A stretch of DNA of 64,000 nucleotides from Xylanimonas oleitrophica (GCF_003244315.1 NZ_QKWH01000013.1:44799-108798); one strand, 5' to 3'. Shown: positions 1-10,479, counted from the stretch's first letter. The notes: generated by a model not told the origin, from the letters alone. Made by a program: numbers and translations.

Positions 1-731
1 GCGCCATCATCGCCGACAGCCCCTACCCCGAGGCCGAGCTGCACATCACCGAGTGGTCGACCTCGCCCTCCAGCCGGGACGCGACCCACGACACGCTCTT
101 CGCGGCGTCGTACATCGTGCGCGCGTTCCTCAAGGCCGCGCCGCTGGCCGACTCGGTCTCCTACTGGACGTTCACCGACGTGTTCGAGGAGGGCGGCGGC
201 GGCATCGGCCCGTTCCACGGCGGCTTCGGCTTCGTCAACGAGCAGGGCCTGCACAAGCCCACCTTCCACGCCATGGCCATGCTCAACCGCCTCGGTGACC
301 GGCTGCTCGCTGAGCTGCCCCACGGGGCCGTCACCCGGTCCTCGACCACCGGCGACGTGTCCGCGATCTTCTACAACTACCCGGCCGACATGGGGGCCAC
401 GGGGCTGACCGCGCACCGCACCTACGCCGACGCCCGCCCTCTGGCCGAGGTCGGTCCCGCACGACGCGTCCGTCACACCCTCGCAGGTCTCGTCCCGGGC
501 TCGACGCTCGACCTCGAGATCCTCGACTGGGAGCACGGAAACGTCGCCGAGGCGTGGCACCGGATGGGCGCACCGCTCAACCCGTCCCGCGAGCAGACCG
601 CCGAGCTGCGCGAGGCGGCCGACCGCCTGCGCCGCACCGTCCTGACCGTCGACGCCGACGGCGTCCTCGAGATCGACGTCGAGCTGCCCCCGTGGGCCGT
701 CGCGTCGGTCGCACCCCGCACCACCCGCTGA
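1..731 (+). CDS. GH39 beta-xylosidase, C-terminal part
   Basis: The gene enters from the left edge; the reading frame starts at base 3 and 242 codons are visible. The segment TEWSTSPSSRD followed by HDT matches the region around the catalytic nucleophile of glycoside hydrolase family 39 (xylan 1,4-beta-xylosidase); the presumed nucleophile Glu is codon 51-53. The rest is the end of the barrel and the C-terminal beta domain (ending VELPPWAVASV, typical of GH39). The acid/base Glu and the N-terminus lie outside the window, so secretion cannot be judged. It is 34 bp upstream of a sugar-binding lipoprotein gene and probably leads or joins the same operon. Family call is firm; xylose rather than iduronate specificity is inferred from the GH120 gene nearby. 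Confidence 0.85.
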   Translation, partial: AIIADSPYPEAELHITEWSTSPSSRDATHDTLFAASYIVRAFLKAAPLADSVSYWTFTDVFEEGGGGIGPFHGGFGFVNEQGLHKPTFHAMAMLNRLGDRLLAELPHGAVTRSSTTGDVSAIFYNYPADMGATGLTAHRTYADARPLAEVGPARRVRHTLAGLVPGSTLDLEILDWEHGNVAEAWHRMGAPLNPSREQTAELREAADRLRRTVLTVDADGVLEIDVELPPWAVASVAPRTTR

Positions 732-765
732 GTACCGGCACGACCCACCCGAAAGGACCTCAACG

Positions 766-2064
766 ATGAGGATCGACCGCAAGGCCCGCACCATCGCCGC
801 GCTCGCCGCCACCACCGCCCTCGTGGCCACCGCCTGCAGCGGCGGCCAGGGCGGCTCCGGCGGGGGCGACGGCGGGAAGCCCGACGTCCTGACCGTCGCC
901 GCCTGGATGGACTTCCCCCAGGAGCTCCTCGACCGGTTCGAGGAGGAGCACGGGATCAAGGTGGAGATCAACTCCTTCCCCGACGGCGCCTCCGCGCAGA
1001 CCGTGCTGCGCAACGGGCTCGCCTCCAACGGCGCCGGCCTGTCCGACGTGCACCTGATCGAGCTCGACTGGTGGACCGAGATGATGGCCGTGCCGGAGGA
1101 CTGGGCCACGCTGCCCGCGGTCGAGGACCGCTGGGTCGACTGGAAGGTCACCCAGGGCTCGGTCGACGGCGAGATCAAGGGGTATGGCACCGACATCGGC
1201 CCGCTCGCCCTCGCCTACGACTCGACCCTGATGGAGGAGGCCGGCCTGCCCTCCGACCCCGAGGGCTTCGCCGAGCTCGTCGGCGGGCAGGACGCCACCT
1301 GGGAGACCTTCCTGGAGGCCGGGCGCCAGTTCACCGCCAGGTCCGACGCCGCGTGGATCGACTCCAACGCCACCGCCATGCAGGCGGCGATCAACCAGCT
1401 CCCGGCCGCGTTCGAGGACCCGCAGTCCGGTGACACGCTGCCCCTGGCGGACAACGCCGCCGTCCACGAGCTGTTCGACACCTTCGCGCAGGCGGCGCAG
1501 GAGGGCGTCTCCGCGGGCGTCGGCATCGGCCACGCCGACTGGGGCGCGGGCTTCCAGGCGCGCCGCTGGGCCACCGTAATCACCCCGGCGTGGGCGACCG
1601 GCATCATCGCGGAGAACGCCGCCGGGCTCGAGGGCTGGCGGATCGCCGACGTCTTCCCCAACGGCGGGGGCAACTGGGGCGGGTCGTTCTTCTCCGTGCC
1701 GGCGACCGGCCCGAACGTCGAGTGGGCGACGACGCTCGCCGACTTCCTCACCACGCCCGAGGCCGCCGTGGAGATGTTCCTCCTCAACGGCCAGTTCCCC
1801 TCGCAGACCACCGCGATGGAGGACCCTGCCGTCTCCGAGACGCCCCACGAGTTCTTCGGCGGCCAGCAGGTCGGCGAGATCTACGGCGGCCTGGCGGCAG
1901 CCGCCGGTGACGCGGCCGCGGGTGGTTTCCGCGGCGTCAACTTCGCCGGCATCCAGACCCTCGTGATGGACGGCCTGCGCCGCGTCGAGAGCGGCAACCA
2001 GGACGCCTCGACGGCGTGGGACTCCACGGTCGCGGAGTTCGACGCCCTGGGCCTGACCGACTGA
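766..2064 (+). CDS. Sugar ABC transporter substrate-binding lipoprotein
   Basis: A 432-residue extracellular solute-binding protein of the family 1 type, predicted to capture a sugar outside the membrane for the permeases encoded just downstream. The N-terminus has a basic start, a hydrophobic stretch and a lipobox ending ATAC with the lipidated Cys at residue 24, then a Gly/Ser-rich linker, so it should be anchored on the outer face of the membrane. The start at 766 is preceded by AAAGGA. Flanking GH39 and GH120 xylosidase genes make xylo-oligosaccharides the likely ligand, but this is inferred from context only. Confidence 0.88.
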   Translation: MRIDRKARTIAALAATTALVATACSGGQGGSGGGDGGKPDVLTVAAWMDFPQELLDRFEEEHGIKVEINSFPDGASAQTVLRNGLASNGAGLSDVHLIELDWWTEMMAVPEDWATLPAVEDRWVDWKVTQGSVDGEIKGYGTDIGPLALAYDSTLMEEAGLPSDPEGFAELVGGQDATWETFLEAGRQFTARSDAAWIDSNATAMQAAINQLPAAFEDPQSGDTLPLADNAAVHELFDTFAQAAQEGVSAGVGIGHADWGAGFQARRWATVITPAWATGIIAENAAGLEGWRIADVFPNGGGNWGGSFFSVPATGPNVEWATTLADFLTTPEAAVEMFLLNGQFPSQTTAMEDPAVSETPHEFFGGQQVGEIYGGLAAAAGDAAAGGFRGVNFAGIQTLVMDGLRRVESGNQDASTAWDSTVAEFDALGLTD

Positions 2065-2072
2065 GCCCCCGC

Positions 2073-2106
2073 GCCGTGGCCTGGCGCGAGAGCGCCAGGC
2101 CACGGC
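2073..2106 (+). promoter_or_regulatory. Intercistronic stem-loop after the binding-protein gene
   Basis: Two perfect 15-base arms (2073-2087 and 2092-2106) enclose a GAGA tetraloop, eight bases after the lipoprotein stop and 42 bases before the first permease start. There is no T-tract. Such hairpins between a binding-protein gene and its permeases commonly protect the upstream message or reduce read-through, giving more binding protein than permease. The role here is inferred. Confidence 0.7.
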
Positions 2107-2148
2107 GGCGCGCAGCAGTTCGACGACGAGCACGAAAGAGGAAGATCC

Positions 2149-3282
2149 ATGGCTTCCCCCACTGCGGCCCCGCGGCGCATCGGGTTCACACGCAGGCTGT
2201 CCCGGTGGGACGTCAAGGTCTCGCCCTACCTGTACATCTCACCGTTCTTCATCAGCTTCGCGATCTTCGGCGTCTTCCCGATCGCCTTCAACGTCGTCGT
2301 CGCGCTCCACGACTGGCACCGCCGGCTCGGGCAGGGCGACTTCGTCGGCCTCGACAACTTCCGGTGGGTGCTGCGGCAGCCGGCGTTCTGGACGTCGCTG
2401 GAGAACACGTTCTCGATCTTCCTGCTCTCGATCGTGCCGCAGCTCGTCCTGTCGCTGCTCATCGCCGCGATCCTCGACCAGAACCTGCGCACCAAGACGT
2501 TCTGGCGCATGAGCGTGCTGGTGCCGTTCGTCGTCATGCCCGTGGCGACGGCGATGATCTTCTCCCAGATCTTCGGGCAGTTCGGCCTCGTGACCCCGCT
2601 CATCCACGAGCTCGGCTGGTTCTCCGACGTCGACTCCCCGTTCTTCCAGAACCGGTTCCTGTCCCACGTCGCGATCGCCACGATGATCAACTTCCGCTGG
2701 ATCGGCTACAACGCCCTGATCTTCCTCGCGGCGATGCAGGCCGTGCCGCGCGAGCTCTACGAGGCCGCCACCATCGACGGCGGCGGCCGCCTGCGCCAGT
2801 TCTTCTCCGTGACGATCCCGAGCATCCGCCCGACGATGATCTTCGTCATCCTCACCATGACCATCGGCGGCCTGCAGGTGTTCGACGAGGCACGGATGTT
2901 CGACGGCGCCGGCACCGGCGGCACGGGGCAGGGCGGGTCCAGCAACCAGTGGCTGACCACCGTGCTGTACCTGTTCAACCTCGGCTTCGGCGACTGGCAG
3001 GACCGCATGGGCCAGGCGTCCGCGGTGGCCTGGCTCTTCGCGCTCGTGATCGTCGCGTTCACGCTCCTGAACTTCGTCCTGACCCGATCGATCTCCTCCA
3101 GCCGGTCGAAGGCCAAGAAGGTGCCCGCGTCGGTCACCCGGCGCCTCGTCGCCGAGGCGCGCGCCGCCGGCGAGGCCTCGGCCCGTGCCGCACGCGAGGC
3201 CGGCGTGCCCACGCTGCTCGGCGTCACGAGCACGACCGGCGACGACGCCACCCAGACCGTCAAGGAAGGCTCGAAGCGATGA
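2149..3282 (+). CDS. Sugar ABC transporter permease (MalF/UgpA type)
   Basis: A 377-residue inner-membrane permease with about six hydrophobic segments between residues 25 and 315. The cytoplasmic EAA loop (YEAATIDGGG, about residues 204-213, followed by IP) contacts the ATPase. It should pair with the next gene product to form the channel. The ATG follows GAAAGAGGAAG. The last 60 residues form an Ala/Arg-rich, probably helical cytoplasmic tail that is longer than usual for this family. The stop overlaps the next start (ATGA). No ATPase gene is present in the window, so a shared MsiK-type ATPase elsewhere is likely. Confidence 0.9.
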   Translation: MASPTAAPRRIGFTRRLSRWDVKVSPYLYISPFFISFAIFGVFPIAFNVVVALHDWHRRLGQGDFVGLDNFRWVLRQPAFWTSLENTFSIFLLSIVPQLVLSLLIAAILDQNLRTKTFWRMSVLVPFVVMPVATAMIFSQIFGQFGLVTPLIHELGWFSDVDSPFFQNRFLSHVAIATMINFRWIGYNALIFLAAMQAVPRELYEAATIDGGGRLRQFFSVTIPSIRPTMIFVILTMTIGGLQVFDEARMFDGAGTGGTGQGGSSNQWLTTVLYLFNLGFGDWQDRMGQASAVAWLFALVIVAFTLLNFVLTRSISSSRSKAKKVPASVTRRLVAEARAAGEASARAAREAGVPTLLGVTSTTGDDATQTVKEGSKR

Positions 3283-4214
3283 GCACCGCCTACATCGAGA
3301 ACGTCTCCGGCGCCGGGGCGAAGAAGTACGCGAAGAAGCGTGCGGCGAAGGGCAAGCCGATCACGCTGAACAGCCAGTCGCACAACCCGGCCAACCGCCG
3401 TCCGGGCTGGGTGACGTACGGCCTGCTGTCCGTGGTGCTGCTCGCCTCGGTCTTCCCGCTGTACTACACCGCGATCCTCGGGTCCGCGACGCGGGTCGAG
3501 ATCGCGCAGTCCGCGCTGCCCCGGCTCGTGCCCGGCCCCAACCTGCTGCGCAACCTCGCCGACATCGTCGCCAACCACCAGATCGACTTCTGGGCGTCGT
3601 TCGCCAACTCCGTGATCGTCGCCGTCGTGGTCTCGGCGGCCACCGTGTTCTTCTCCACGCTCGCCGGCTTCTCGTTCGCGAAGCTCGACTTCCGCGGCAA
3701 GAACGGCCTGTACGTGTTCGTCATCGCCACGATGGCGATCCCGATGCAGCTCGGCACGGTGCCGATGTTCATCATGATGAACGAGTTCGGGTGGCTCGAC
3801 ACGCTCACCGCGCTCATCGTGCCCAGCCTCGTCGGGGCGTTCGGCGTGTTCTGGATGACCCAGTACCTCAGCGAGGCGCTCCCCTACGAGCTCGTCGAGG
3901 CAGCCCGCGTCGACGGCGCGACGGTGTTCCGCACCTTCTGGTCGATCGCCCTGCCCGCGGCCCGGCCGGCGGCCGCCACCCTCGCGCTGTTCACCTTCGT
4001 CGGGTCGTGGAACAACTTCTTCTGGCCGTCGGTCGTCATGCGCACCCAGATGACGCTCCCGCTCGTGATCCCCCAGCTCAGCGGCGCTTTCACCGCCGAC
4101 CACGCCGTGGTCATGTCCGGGGTGTTCCTCATCGCCCTGCCCCTGCTGATCGTCTTCGTGTTCCTCGGCAAGCAGCTCGTCTCCGGCGTGATGGCCGGCG
4201 CGGTCAAGGGCTGA
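3279..4214 (+). CDS. Sugar ABC transporter permease (MalG/UgpE type)
   Basis: The second permease of the importer, 311 residues, with six predicted membrane segments and the EAA loop VEAARVDGATVF followed by ALPAARP. The frame is open far upstream, but the ATG at 3279 overlaps the previous stop by four bases and gives a family-like length, so I use it. It begins with a basic, Lys-rich cytoplasmic stretch of about 40 residues before the first membrane helix, somewhat longer than typical. It acts with the preceding permease and an unlinked ATPase to move a sugar, probably a xylo-oligosaccharide, into the cell. Confidence 0.9.
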   Translation: MSTAYIENVSGAGAKKYAKKRAAKGKPITLNSQSHNPANRRPGWVTYGLLSVVLLASVFPLYYTAILGSATRVEIAQSALPRLVPGPNLLRNLADIVANHQIDFWASFANSVIVAVVVSAATVFFSTLAGFSFAKLDFRGKNGLYVFVIATMAIPMQLGTVPMFIMMNEFGWLDTLTALIVPSLVGAFGVFWMTQYLSEALPYELVEAARVDGATVFRTFWSIALPAARPAAATLALFTFVGSWNNFFWPSVVMRTQMTLPLVIPQLSGAFTADHAVVMSGVFLIALPLLIVFVFLGKQLVSGVMAGAVKG

Positions 4215-4290
4215 GCCCCACCGCCCGCACGGGCACGAGACACTGTCCCCACCCACGGCCACGTGGACGATCCCGACGAAAGGCGCTGTC

Positions 4291-6270
4291 GTGTCCATCC
4301 TGCACGTCACCACCACCGGCTCCGACCGGGCGGACGGCTCGGCCGACGCCCCGTTCCGGACCATCAACCGTGCCGCGCGAGCCGCCATGCCGGGCGACAC
4401 CGTGCGCGTCCACGAGGGCACCTACCGCGAATGGGTGCGACCGGTGCGGGGCGGGGTCAGCGACACCCTGCGCATCACGTTCGAGGCGGCCCCGGGCGAG
4501 CACGTGGCGATCAAGGGCTCCGAGGTGGTCAAGGACTGGGTCCCCGAGGGTGAGGGCGTGTGGCGCGCGGAGGTGCCGAACACACTGTTCGGGGACTTCA
4601 ACCCGTTCGACTCCCCCGTCGTGGGCGACTGGCTGCACCCGGGTCCGGGCGGGATCCTGGCCCACCGGGGCGACGTCTACCTGAACGGCCGCTCCTTCTA
4701 CGAGGTGCACTCCCGCGAGGAGGTGCGTGCCCCCGAGCGCCGCACGCGCACGCGCTACCCGTGGACGGCGCTGGAGACCGATCTCTTGGACCCCGACCAG
4801 ACCGTCCACGTGTGGTTCGCCGAGGTGTCCGACGACGTCACCACGATCTGGGCGAACTTCCAGGAGGCCGACCCGAACGCCGAGCTGGTCGAGATCAACG
4901 TCCGCCCGGCCGTGTTCTACCCCGAGCGCAGCCACCTGGACTACATCACCGTGCGCGGCTTCGAGCTGGCCCAGGCCGCGACCCCCTGGACCCCGCCCAC
5001 CGCGGACCAGCCCGGGCTCGTCGGCCCCAACTGGGCCAAGGGCTGGATCATCGAGGACAACCTCGTCCGCGACGCCAAGTGCTCCGGCATCTCCCTGGGC
5101 AAGAACGCCGCCAGCGGCGACAACTTCGGCTACGAGCGCGGCGACAAGCCCGGCTACCAGTACCAGATCGAGTCCGTCTTCACGGCGCTCGGCCAGGGCT
5201 GGGACCGCGAGCACGTCGGCTCGCACGTGGTACGACGCAACGAGATCCGCGACTGCGGCCAGAACGGCATCGTCGGCCACCTGGGGTGCGTGTTCTCCAC
5301 GATCGAGGACAACCACATCCACCACATCGGCACCAAGCACGAGTTCTACGGGTACGAGATCGGCGGCATCAAGCTGCACGCCCCCGTCGACGTCACCATC
5401 GCGCACAACCGCATCCACGACACGACGCTGGGCATCTGGCTCGACTGGCAGGTCCAGGGCACCCGCATCACCCGCAACGTGCTCTACCGCAACATCCGCG
5501 ACCTGTTCGTCGAGGTGGCGCACGGCCCCACCACGCTGGACCACAACGTCCTCGCCTCCCCCATCGCGATCGAGCTGTTCAGCCAGGGCAACGCGTTCGT
5601 CAACAACCTGGTGCTGGGAGCCGTGCGCATGCAGGCCGTGCTGGACCGCGCGACGCCCTACCACCTGCCCCACTCCACCCAGCCGGCGGGGTACGCGTTC
5701 GTCTACGCCGGCGACGACCGGTACGTCGGCAACCTGTTCGTCGGCGCGCACCACGGCGTCTACGGCCCCGATGCACCGCTGGTCCTCGCGGAGTTCCCGC
5801 CCGAGTCGTTCGGCACGCACGCGTACGAGGGCGCCCCGGGCACGTGGCAGGAGTACCTGGACCGGATCCACTCGGCCGACGGCACCGGCGACCACTCCCG
5901 GTTCCACCTCGAGCGCCAGCCCGCCTACGTGCGGACGAACGCCTACGCCGACGGCGCACGGCCGGTCTCGCACGAGGAGTCGCCCCGCGTCGTGGCGAGC
6001 GAGGCCGCCGTCCGCGTCGTCGACGACGGCGGCGAGGTCTGGCTGGAGGCCGACCTGCCGGGCGAGCTCGTCGCACCGATCAGCGGCGTCGTCACCGGGG
6101 CCGACCTGGGCCGCGTGCGCATCGCCGGCGCCGGCTACGAGAACCCCGACGGCAGCCCCCTGGTGGCCGACGTCGACGTCGTCGGCACCCGCAAGGCCGC
6201 CGGCACCCTGTACCCGCCCGGGCCGCTCGCGGGCCTGACCGGCGGGAGCACACGCGTGCGCCTCTGGTGA
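4291..6270 (+). CDS. GH120 beta-xylosidase (parallel beta-helix)
   Basis: A 659-residue protein that I recognise as glycoside hydrolase family 120, the family founded on Thermoanaerobacterium saccharolyticum XylC. Shared blocks include AGDTVRVHEGTYREWV-like sequence near residue 35, TPWTPPTADQPGL, KGWIIEDN, and IGGIKLHAPVDV. By recalled alignment with XylC (nucleophile Asp382, acid/base Glu405), the equivalents are Asp385 in WLDW and Glu408 in LFVEVAHGP, with the same 23-residue spacing. No signal peptide is seen, so it should act inside the cell on imported xylo-oligosaccharides. GTG start with GAAAGG upstream. Last gene of the locus, ending before a strong bidirectional terminator. Confidence 0.88.
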   Translation: MSILHVTTTGSDRADGSADAPFRTINRAARAAMPGDTVRVHEGTYREWVRPVRGGVSDTLRITFEAAPGEHVAIKGSEVVKDWVPEGEGVWRAEVPNTLFGDFNPFDSPVVGDWLHPGPGGILAHRGDVYLNGRSFYEVHSREEVRAPERRTRTRYPWTALETDLLDPDQTVHVWFAEVSDDVTTIWANFQEADPNAELVEINVRPAVFYPERSHLDYITVRGFELAQAATPWTPPTADQPGLVGPNWAKGWIIEDNLVRDAKCSGISLGKNAASGDNFGYERGDKPGYQYQIESVFTALGQGWDREHVGSHVVRRNEIRDCGQNGIVGHLGCVFSTIEDNHIHHIGTKHEFYGYEIGGIKLHAPVDVTIAHNRIHDTTLGIWLDWQVQGTRITRNVLYRNIRDLFVEVAHGPTTLDHNVLASPIAIELFSQGNAFVNNLVLGAVRMQAVLDRATPYHLPHSTQPAGYAFVYAGDDRYVGNLFVGAHHGVYGPDAPLVLAEFPPESFGTHAYEGAPGTWQEYLDRIHSADGTGDHSRFHLERQPAYVRTNAYADGARPVSHEESPRVVASEAAVRVVDDGGEVWLEADLPGELVAPISGVVTGADLGRVRIAGAGYENPDGSPLVADVDVVGTRKAAGTLYPPGPLAGLTGGSTRVRLW

Positions 6271-6297
6271 GCCACAGGGGCTGACGCCGCGCGGGAC

Positions 6298-6343
6298 GCA
6301 CGGAGGCCCGGAACCGCAGTGCTGCGGTTCCGGGCCTCCGTGC
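6298..6343. terminator. Bidirectional terminator between GH120 gene and nrdF
   Basis: Perfect 22-base inverted repeat (6298-6319 and 6322-6343) with a two-base centre, lying between two convergent genes. It lacks a clear T-tract on either side, which is common in high-GC actinobacteria. It would serve both the xylosidase operon and nrdF. Confidence 0.85.
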
Positions 6344-6379
6344 TCCCCCGACGTCGGGGCCAGCCCTGCCGGGACGGGC

Positions 6380-7450
<1,071 letters not shown>

Positions 7451-7455
7451 TCAGG

Positions 7456-9642
7456 TCAGAGCATGCAGCTGACGCAGTTCTCGACCTCGGTGCCCTCGAG
7501 GGCCATCTGCCGCAGGCGGATGTAGTAGAGGGTCTTGATGCCCTTGCGCCAGGCGTAGATCTGCGCCTTGTTGACGTCGCGCGTGGTGACGGTGTCCGGG
7601 AAGAACAGGGTCAGCGACAGACCCTGGTCGACGTGCTGCGTCGCCGCGGCGTAGGTGTCGATGATCTTCTCGTAGCCGATCTCGTACGCGTCCTGGTAGT
7701 ACTCCAGGTTGTCGTTCGTCATGTAGGGCGCCGGGTAGTACACGCGCCCGAGCTTGCCCTCCTTGCGGATCTCGATCTTGGCCGGCACCGGGTGGATCGA
7801 CGACGTCGAGTTGTTGATGTAGCTGATCGAACCGGTCGGCGGCACGGCCTGGAGGTTCTGGTTGTAGATGCCGTGCTCCATGACCGAGGCCTTGAGCGCA
7901 CGCCAGTCGTCCTGCGTCGGGATGGCGACGCCGGCCTCGGCGAACAGCCGGGCGACGCGGTCGGTGGCCGGCTTCCACTCCTGCTCGGTGTACTTGTCGA
8001 AGTACTCGCCCGTCGCGTACTTCGAGTCCTCGAAGCCGCCGAAGGCGCGGCCGCGCTCGATCGCCAGGCGGTTCGACGCCGCGATCGCGTGGTAGGCCAC
8101 CGTGTAGAAGTAGATGTTCGTGAAGTCCACGCCCTCCTCGGACCCGTAGAAGATGCGCTCCCGGGCGAGGTAGCCGTGCAGGTTCATCTGGCCGAGACCG
8201 ATCGCGTGACCCATCTCGTTGGCCAGCTTGATCGACGGCACCGACTCGATGCTGGTCTGGTCGGAGACGGCGGTCAGCGCGCGGATCGCGGTGTCGATGG
8301 TCTTGCCGAAGTCGGGCGAGTCCATCGCCTTGGCGATGTTGAGCGAGCCGAGGTTGCAGGAGATGTCCCGGCCGACGGTCTCGTAGGACAGGTCCTCGTT
8401 GAACGTCGACGGCGTCGAGACCTGCAGGATCTCCGAGCACAGGTTCGAGTGGGTGATGCGGCCCTTGATCGGGTTCGCCTCGTTCACCGTGTCCTCGAAC
8501 ATGATGTACGGGTAGCCCGACTCGAACTGCAGCTCCGCGAGCGTCTGGAAGAAGTCGCGCGCCGAGATCGTCGTCTTGCGGATGCGGTCGTCCGCGACCA
8601 GCTCGTCGTACTTCTCCGTGATCGAGATGTCCGCGAACGGCTTGCCGTACACCCGCTCGACGTCGTACGGCGAGAACAGGTGCATGTCCTTGTTCTGCTT
8701 CGCGAGCTCGAACGTGATGTCCGGGACCACGACGCCCAGCGAGAGCGTCTTGATGCGGATCTTCTCGTCGGCGTTCTCGCGCTTGGTGTCGAGGAACCGC
8801 AGGATGTCCGGGTGGTGGGCGTGCAGGTAGACCGCACCGGCACCCTGGCGGGCACCGAGCTGGTTGGCGTAGCTGAACGAGTCCTCGAGCAGCTTCATCA
8901 CGGGGATGACGCCGGACGACTGGTTCTCGATGTGCTTGATCGGTGCACCGTGCTCACGGATGTTGCTGAGCAGCAGGGCCACGCCGCCGCCACGCTTCGA
9001 GAGCTGCAGGGCGGAGTTGATGCCGCGCGCGATGGACTCCATGTTGTCCTCGATGCGCAGCAGGAAGCAGGACACGGGCTCGCCGCGCTGCGCCTTGCCC
9101 ACGTTGAGGAAGGTCGGCGTCGCGGGCTGGAAACGCCCTGCCACGACCTCCTCGACGATCTCGCGGGCGAGCTGCTCGTCGCCGTCGGCCAGGCCGAGCG
9201 CCACCATCGAGACGCGGTCCTCGAAGCGCTCGAGGTACTTCTTCCCGTCGAACGTCTTGAGCGTGTACGACGTGTAGTACTTGAAGGCGCCCAGGAACGT
9301 CTCGAAGCGGAAGTCCTTGGAGTACGCGAGGCGGAACAGGTCCTTGACGAACTCCGGCGAGTACTTCTCGAGCACGGCGCCCTCGTAGTACTCGTTGTCG
9401 ACCAGGTAGCGGAGCTTGGCCTCGAGCGACTCGAACTCGATCGTGTTCGGGATGACGTGCTGCAGGAAGTACTGGCGGGCCGCCTCGCGGTCCTTCTCGA
9501 ACTGGATCTTCCCGTCCGGCCCGTAGAGGTTCAGCATCGCGTTGAGCGCGTGGTAGTCCATCTGCAGGCTCTGCACGGGCACGGGGGCGTCGCCCGCCGG
9601 CGAGGTCGCGCTCACGCCGAGATCAGTGACTGTCGTTGCCAA
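7456..9642 (-). CDS. nrdE: Class Ib ribonucleotide reductase alpha subunit NrdE
   Basis: The catalytic subunit that converts NDPs to dNDPs. It closely resembles mycobacterial NrdE over almost its whole length, including QPATPTFLN, the active-site cysteine in SNLCSEI, the [18 protein letters not shown] block and the C-terminal redox pair CVSCML that receives electrons from NrdH. The frame given starts at a TTG and overlaps nrdI by 31 bases; the first ATG of conserved sequence ([10 protein letters not shown]) is at 9558, and either could be the true start. There is no N-terminal ATP-cone, as expected for class Ib. Member of nrdHIEF. Confidence 0.95.
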   Translation of the reverse strand: MATTVTDLGVSATSPAGDAPVPVQSLQMDYHALNAMLNLYGPDGKIQFEKDREAARQYFLQHVIPNTIEFESLEAKLRYLVDNEYYEGAVLEKYSPEFVKDLFRLAYSKDFRFETFLGAFKYYTSYTLKTFDGKKYLERFEDRVSMVALGLADGDEQLAREIVEEVVAGRFQPATPTFLNVGKAQRGEPVSCFLLRIEDNMESIARGINSALQLSKRGGGVALLLSNIREHGAPIKHIENQSSGVIPVMKLLEDSFSYANQLGARQGAGAVYLHAHHPDILRFLDTKRENADEKIRIKTLSLGVVVPDITFELAKQNKDMHLFSPYDVERVYGKPFADISITEKYDELVADDRIRKTTISARDFFQTLAELQFESGYPYIMFEDTVNEANPIKGRITHSNLCSEILQVSTPSTFNEDLSYETVGRDISCNLGSLNIAKAMDSPDFGKTIDTAIRALTAVSDQTSIESVPSIKLANEMGHAIGLGQMNLHGYLARERIFYGSEEGVDFTNIYFYTVAYHAIAASNRLAIERGRAFGGFEDSKYATGEYFDKYTEQEWKPATDRVARLFAEAGVAIPTQDDWRALKASVMEHGIYNQNLQAVPPTGSISYINNSTSSIHPVPAKIEIRKEGKLGRVYYPAPYMTNDNLEYYQDAYEIGYEKIIDTYAAATQHVDQGLSLTLFFPDTVTTRDVNKAQIYAWRKGIKTLYYIRLRQMALEGTEVENCVSCML

Positions 9643-10043
9643 AATCGTCCCAATCCGTCACGGACGCGCTGCGCGTCCTCGGCCGTTCCCAGGAGTTCGA
9701 AGGCGTACAGGTACGGGACCTGGCACTTCGCGGAGATGATGTCGCCGGCGATGCAGTAGGCAGCGCCGAAGTTGGTGTTGCCGGCGGCGATGACGCCGCG
9801 GATCAACGACCGGTTGTGCTCGTCGTTCAGGAAGCGGCGGACCTGCCGCGGTACCGCGCCGCCCTCGTTGCCCCCGCCGTAGGTCGGGGCCATGAGGACG
9901 TACGGCTCGTCGACGGTGAGGAACCCGTCCGTGGGGCGCAGGGGGATGCGGTGCACCGGCATCCCCAGATCCTCGAGACCGAGGCGCTGGACGAACCGGT
10001 GGGTGTTCTCCGAGACGCTGGAGAAGTAGACGAGCGACGCCAT
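9612..10043 (-). CDS. nrdI: Flavodoxin-like NrdI
   Basis: A 143-residue flavodoxin-fold protein that supplies oxidant to build the manganese-tyrosyl radical of NrdF. The start at 10043 ([17 protein letters not shown]) is chosen because it begins the family-conserved sequence and has GGGGGAG six bases upstream; a longer open frame exists but is not conserved. The FMN-binding loop SSVSENT and the segment APTYGGGN are visible. It overlaps the nrdE start and follows nrdH by 72 bases. Confidence 0.93.
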   Translation of the reverse strand: MASLVYFSSVSENTHRFVQRLGLEDLGMPVHRIPLRPTDGFLTVDEPYVLMAPTYGGGNEGGAVPRQVRRFLNDEHNRSLIRGVIAAGNTNFGAAYCIAGDIISAKCQVPYLYAFELLGTAEDAQRVRDGLGRFWQRQSLISA

Positions 10044-10079
10044 GTCACTCTCCCCCCGTCGCGTGCTGGTGGTGCAGGC

Positions 10080-10107
10080 GCTGCGGGCGCCCCCTGGCGC
10101 CCGCAGC
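10080..10107 (-). promoter_or_regulatory. Stem-loop between nrdH and nrdI
   Basis: Twelve-base perfect arms (10080-10091 and 10096-10107) with a four-base loop, just after the nrdH stop. Likely an mRNA stability or attenuation element within the operon. Confidence 0.55.
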
Positions 10108-10115
10108 ACGAGGCG

Positions 10116-10361
10116 TCAGGCCGAGGCAGCCTGGCGGGCTGCGGCGAGCGCGCTGATCTGGTCGGGGCGGAAGCCGGACCAGTGCTTGTCGCCCGCGACG
10201 ACGACGGGGGCCTGCAGGTAGCCGAGACCGCGCACCATCTCCAGCGCCTCCGCGTCCTGCGTGATGTCGACGACCGTGTACTCGATGCCCTTCTTGTCGA
10301 GGGCTCGGTAGGTCGCGTCGCACTGCACGCAGGCCGGCTTGCTGTAGACCGTGATGCTCAT
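10116..10361 (-). CDS. nrdH: Glutaredoxin-like electron donor NrdH
   Basis: An 81-residue thioredoxin-fold protein with the redox motif CVQC at residues 11-14 and the C-terminal WSGFRPD block typical of NrdH. It passes electrons, normally from thioredoxin reductase, to the C-terminal cysteines of NrdE. First gene of the operon; GGGGAG lies seven bases before the ATG. The promoter and NrdR-like boxes lie about 120 bases upstream. Confidence 0.95.
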   Translation of the reverse strand: MSITVYSKPACVQCDATYRALDKKGIEYTVVDITQDAEALEMVRGLGYLQAPVVVAGDKHWSGFRPDQISALAAARQAASA

Positions 10362-10479
10362 GTCCGTCTCCCCTGTCTTCGCCCCCGCCGGGGCCCGTCG
10401 TACCGCTGACCTGGAACGACACCGGTGAAGTTACGCCGGTGTGGTTTGCGAGAGGGCCTGTGGCGCCCTCAGGACTCAA

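Noticed and set aside
3185..4684. Long alternative-frame proteins over the permease and GH120 genes
   Set aside because: Arg/Ala/Pro-rich translations without motifs; the true frames carry clear family signatures.
10041..10109. Longer N-terminus for NrdI
   Set aside because: The extra 22 residues are not family-like, and a strong ribosome site lies directly before the ATG at 10043.
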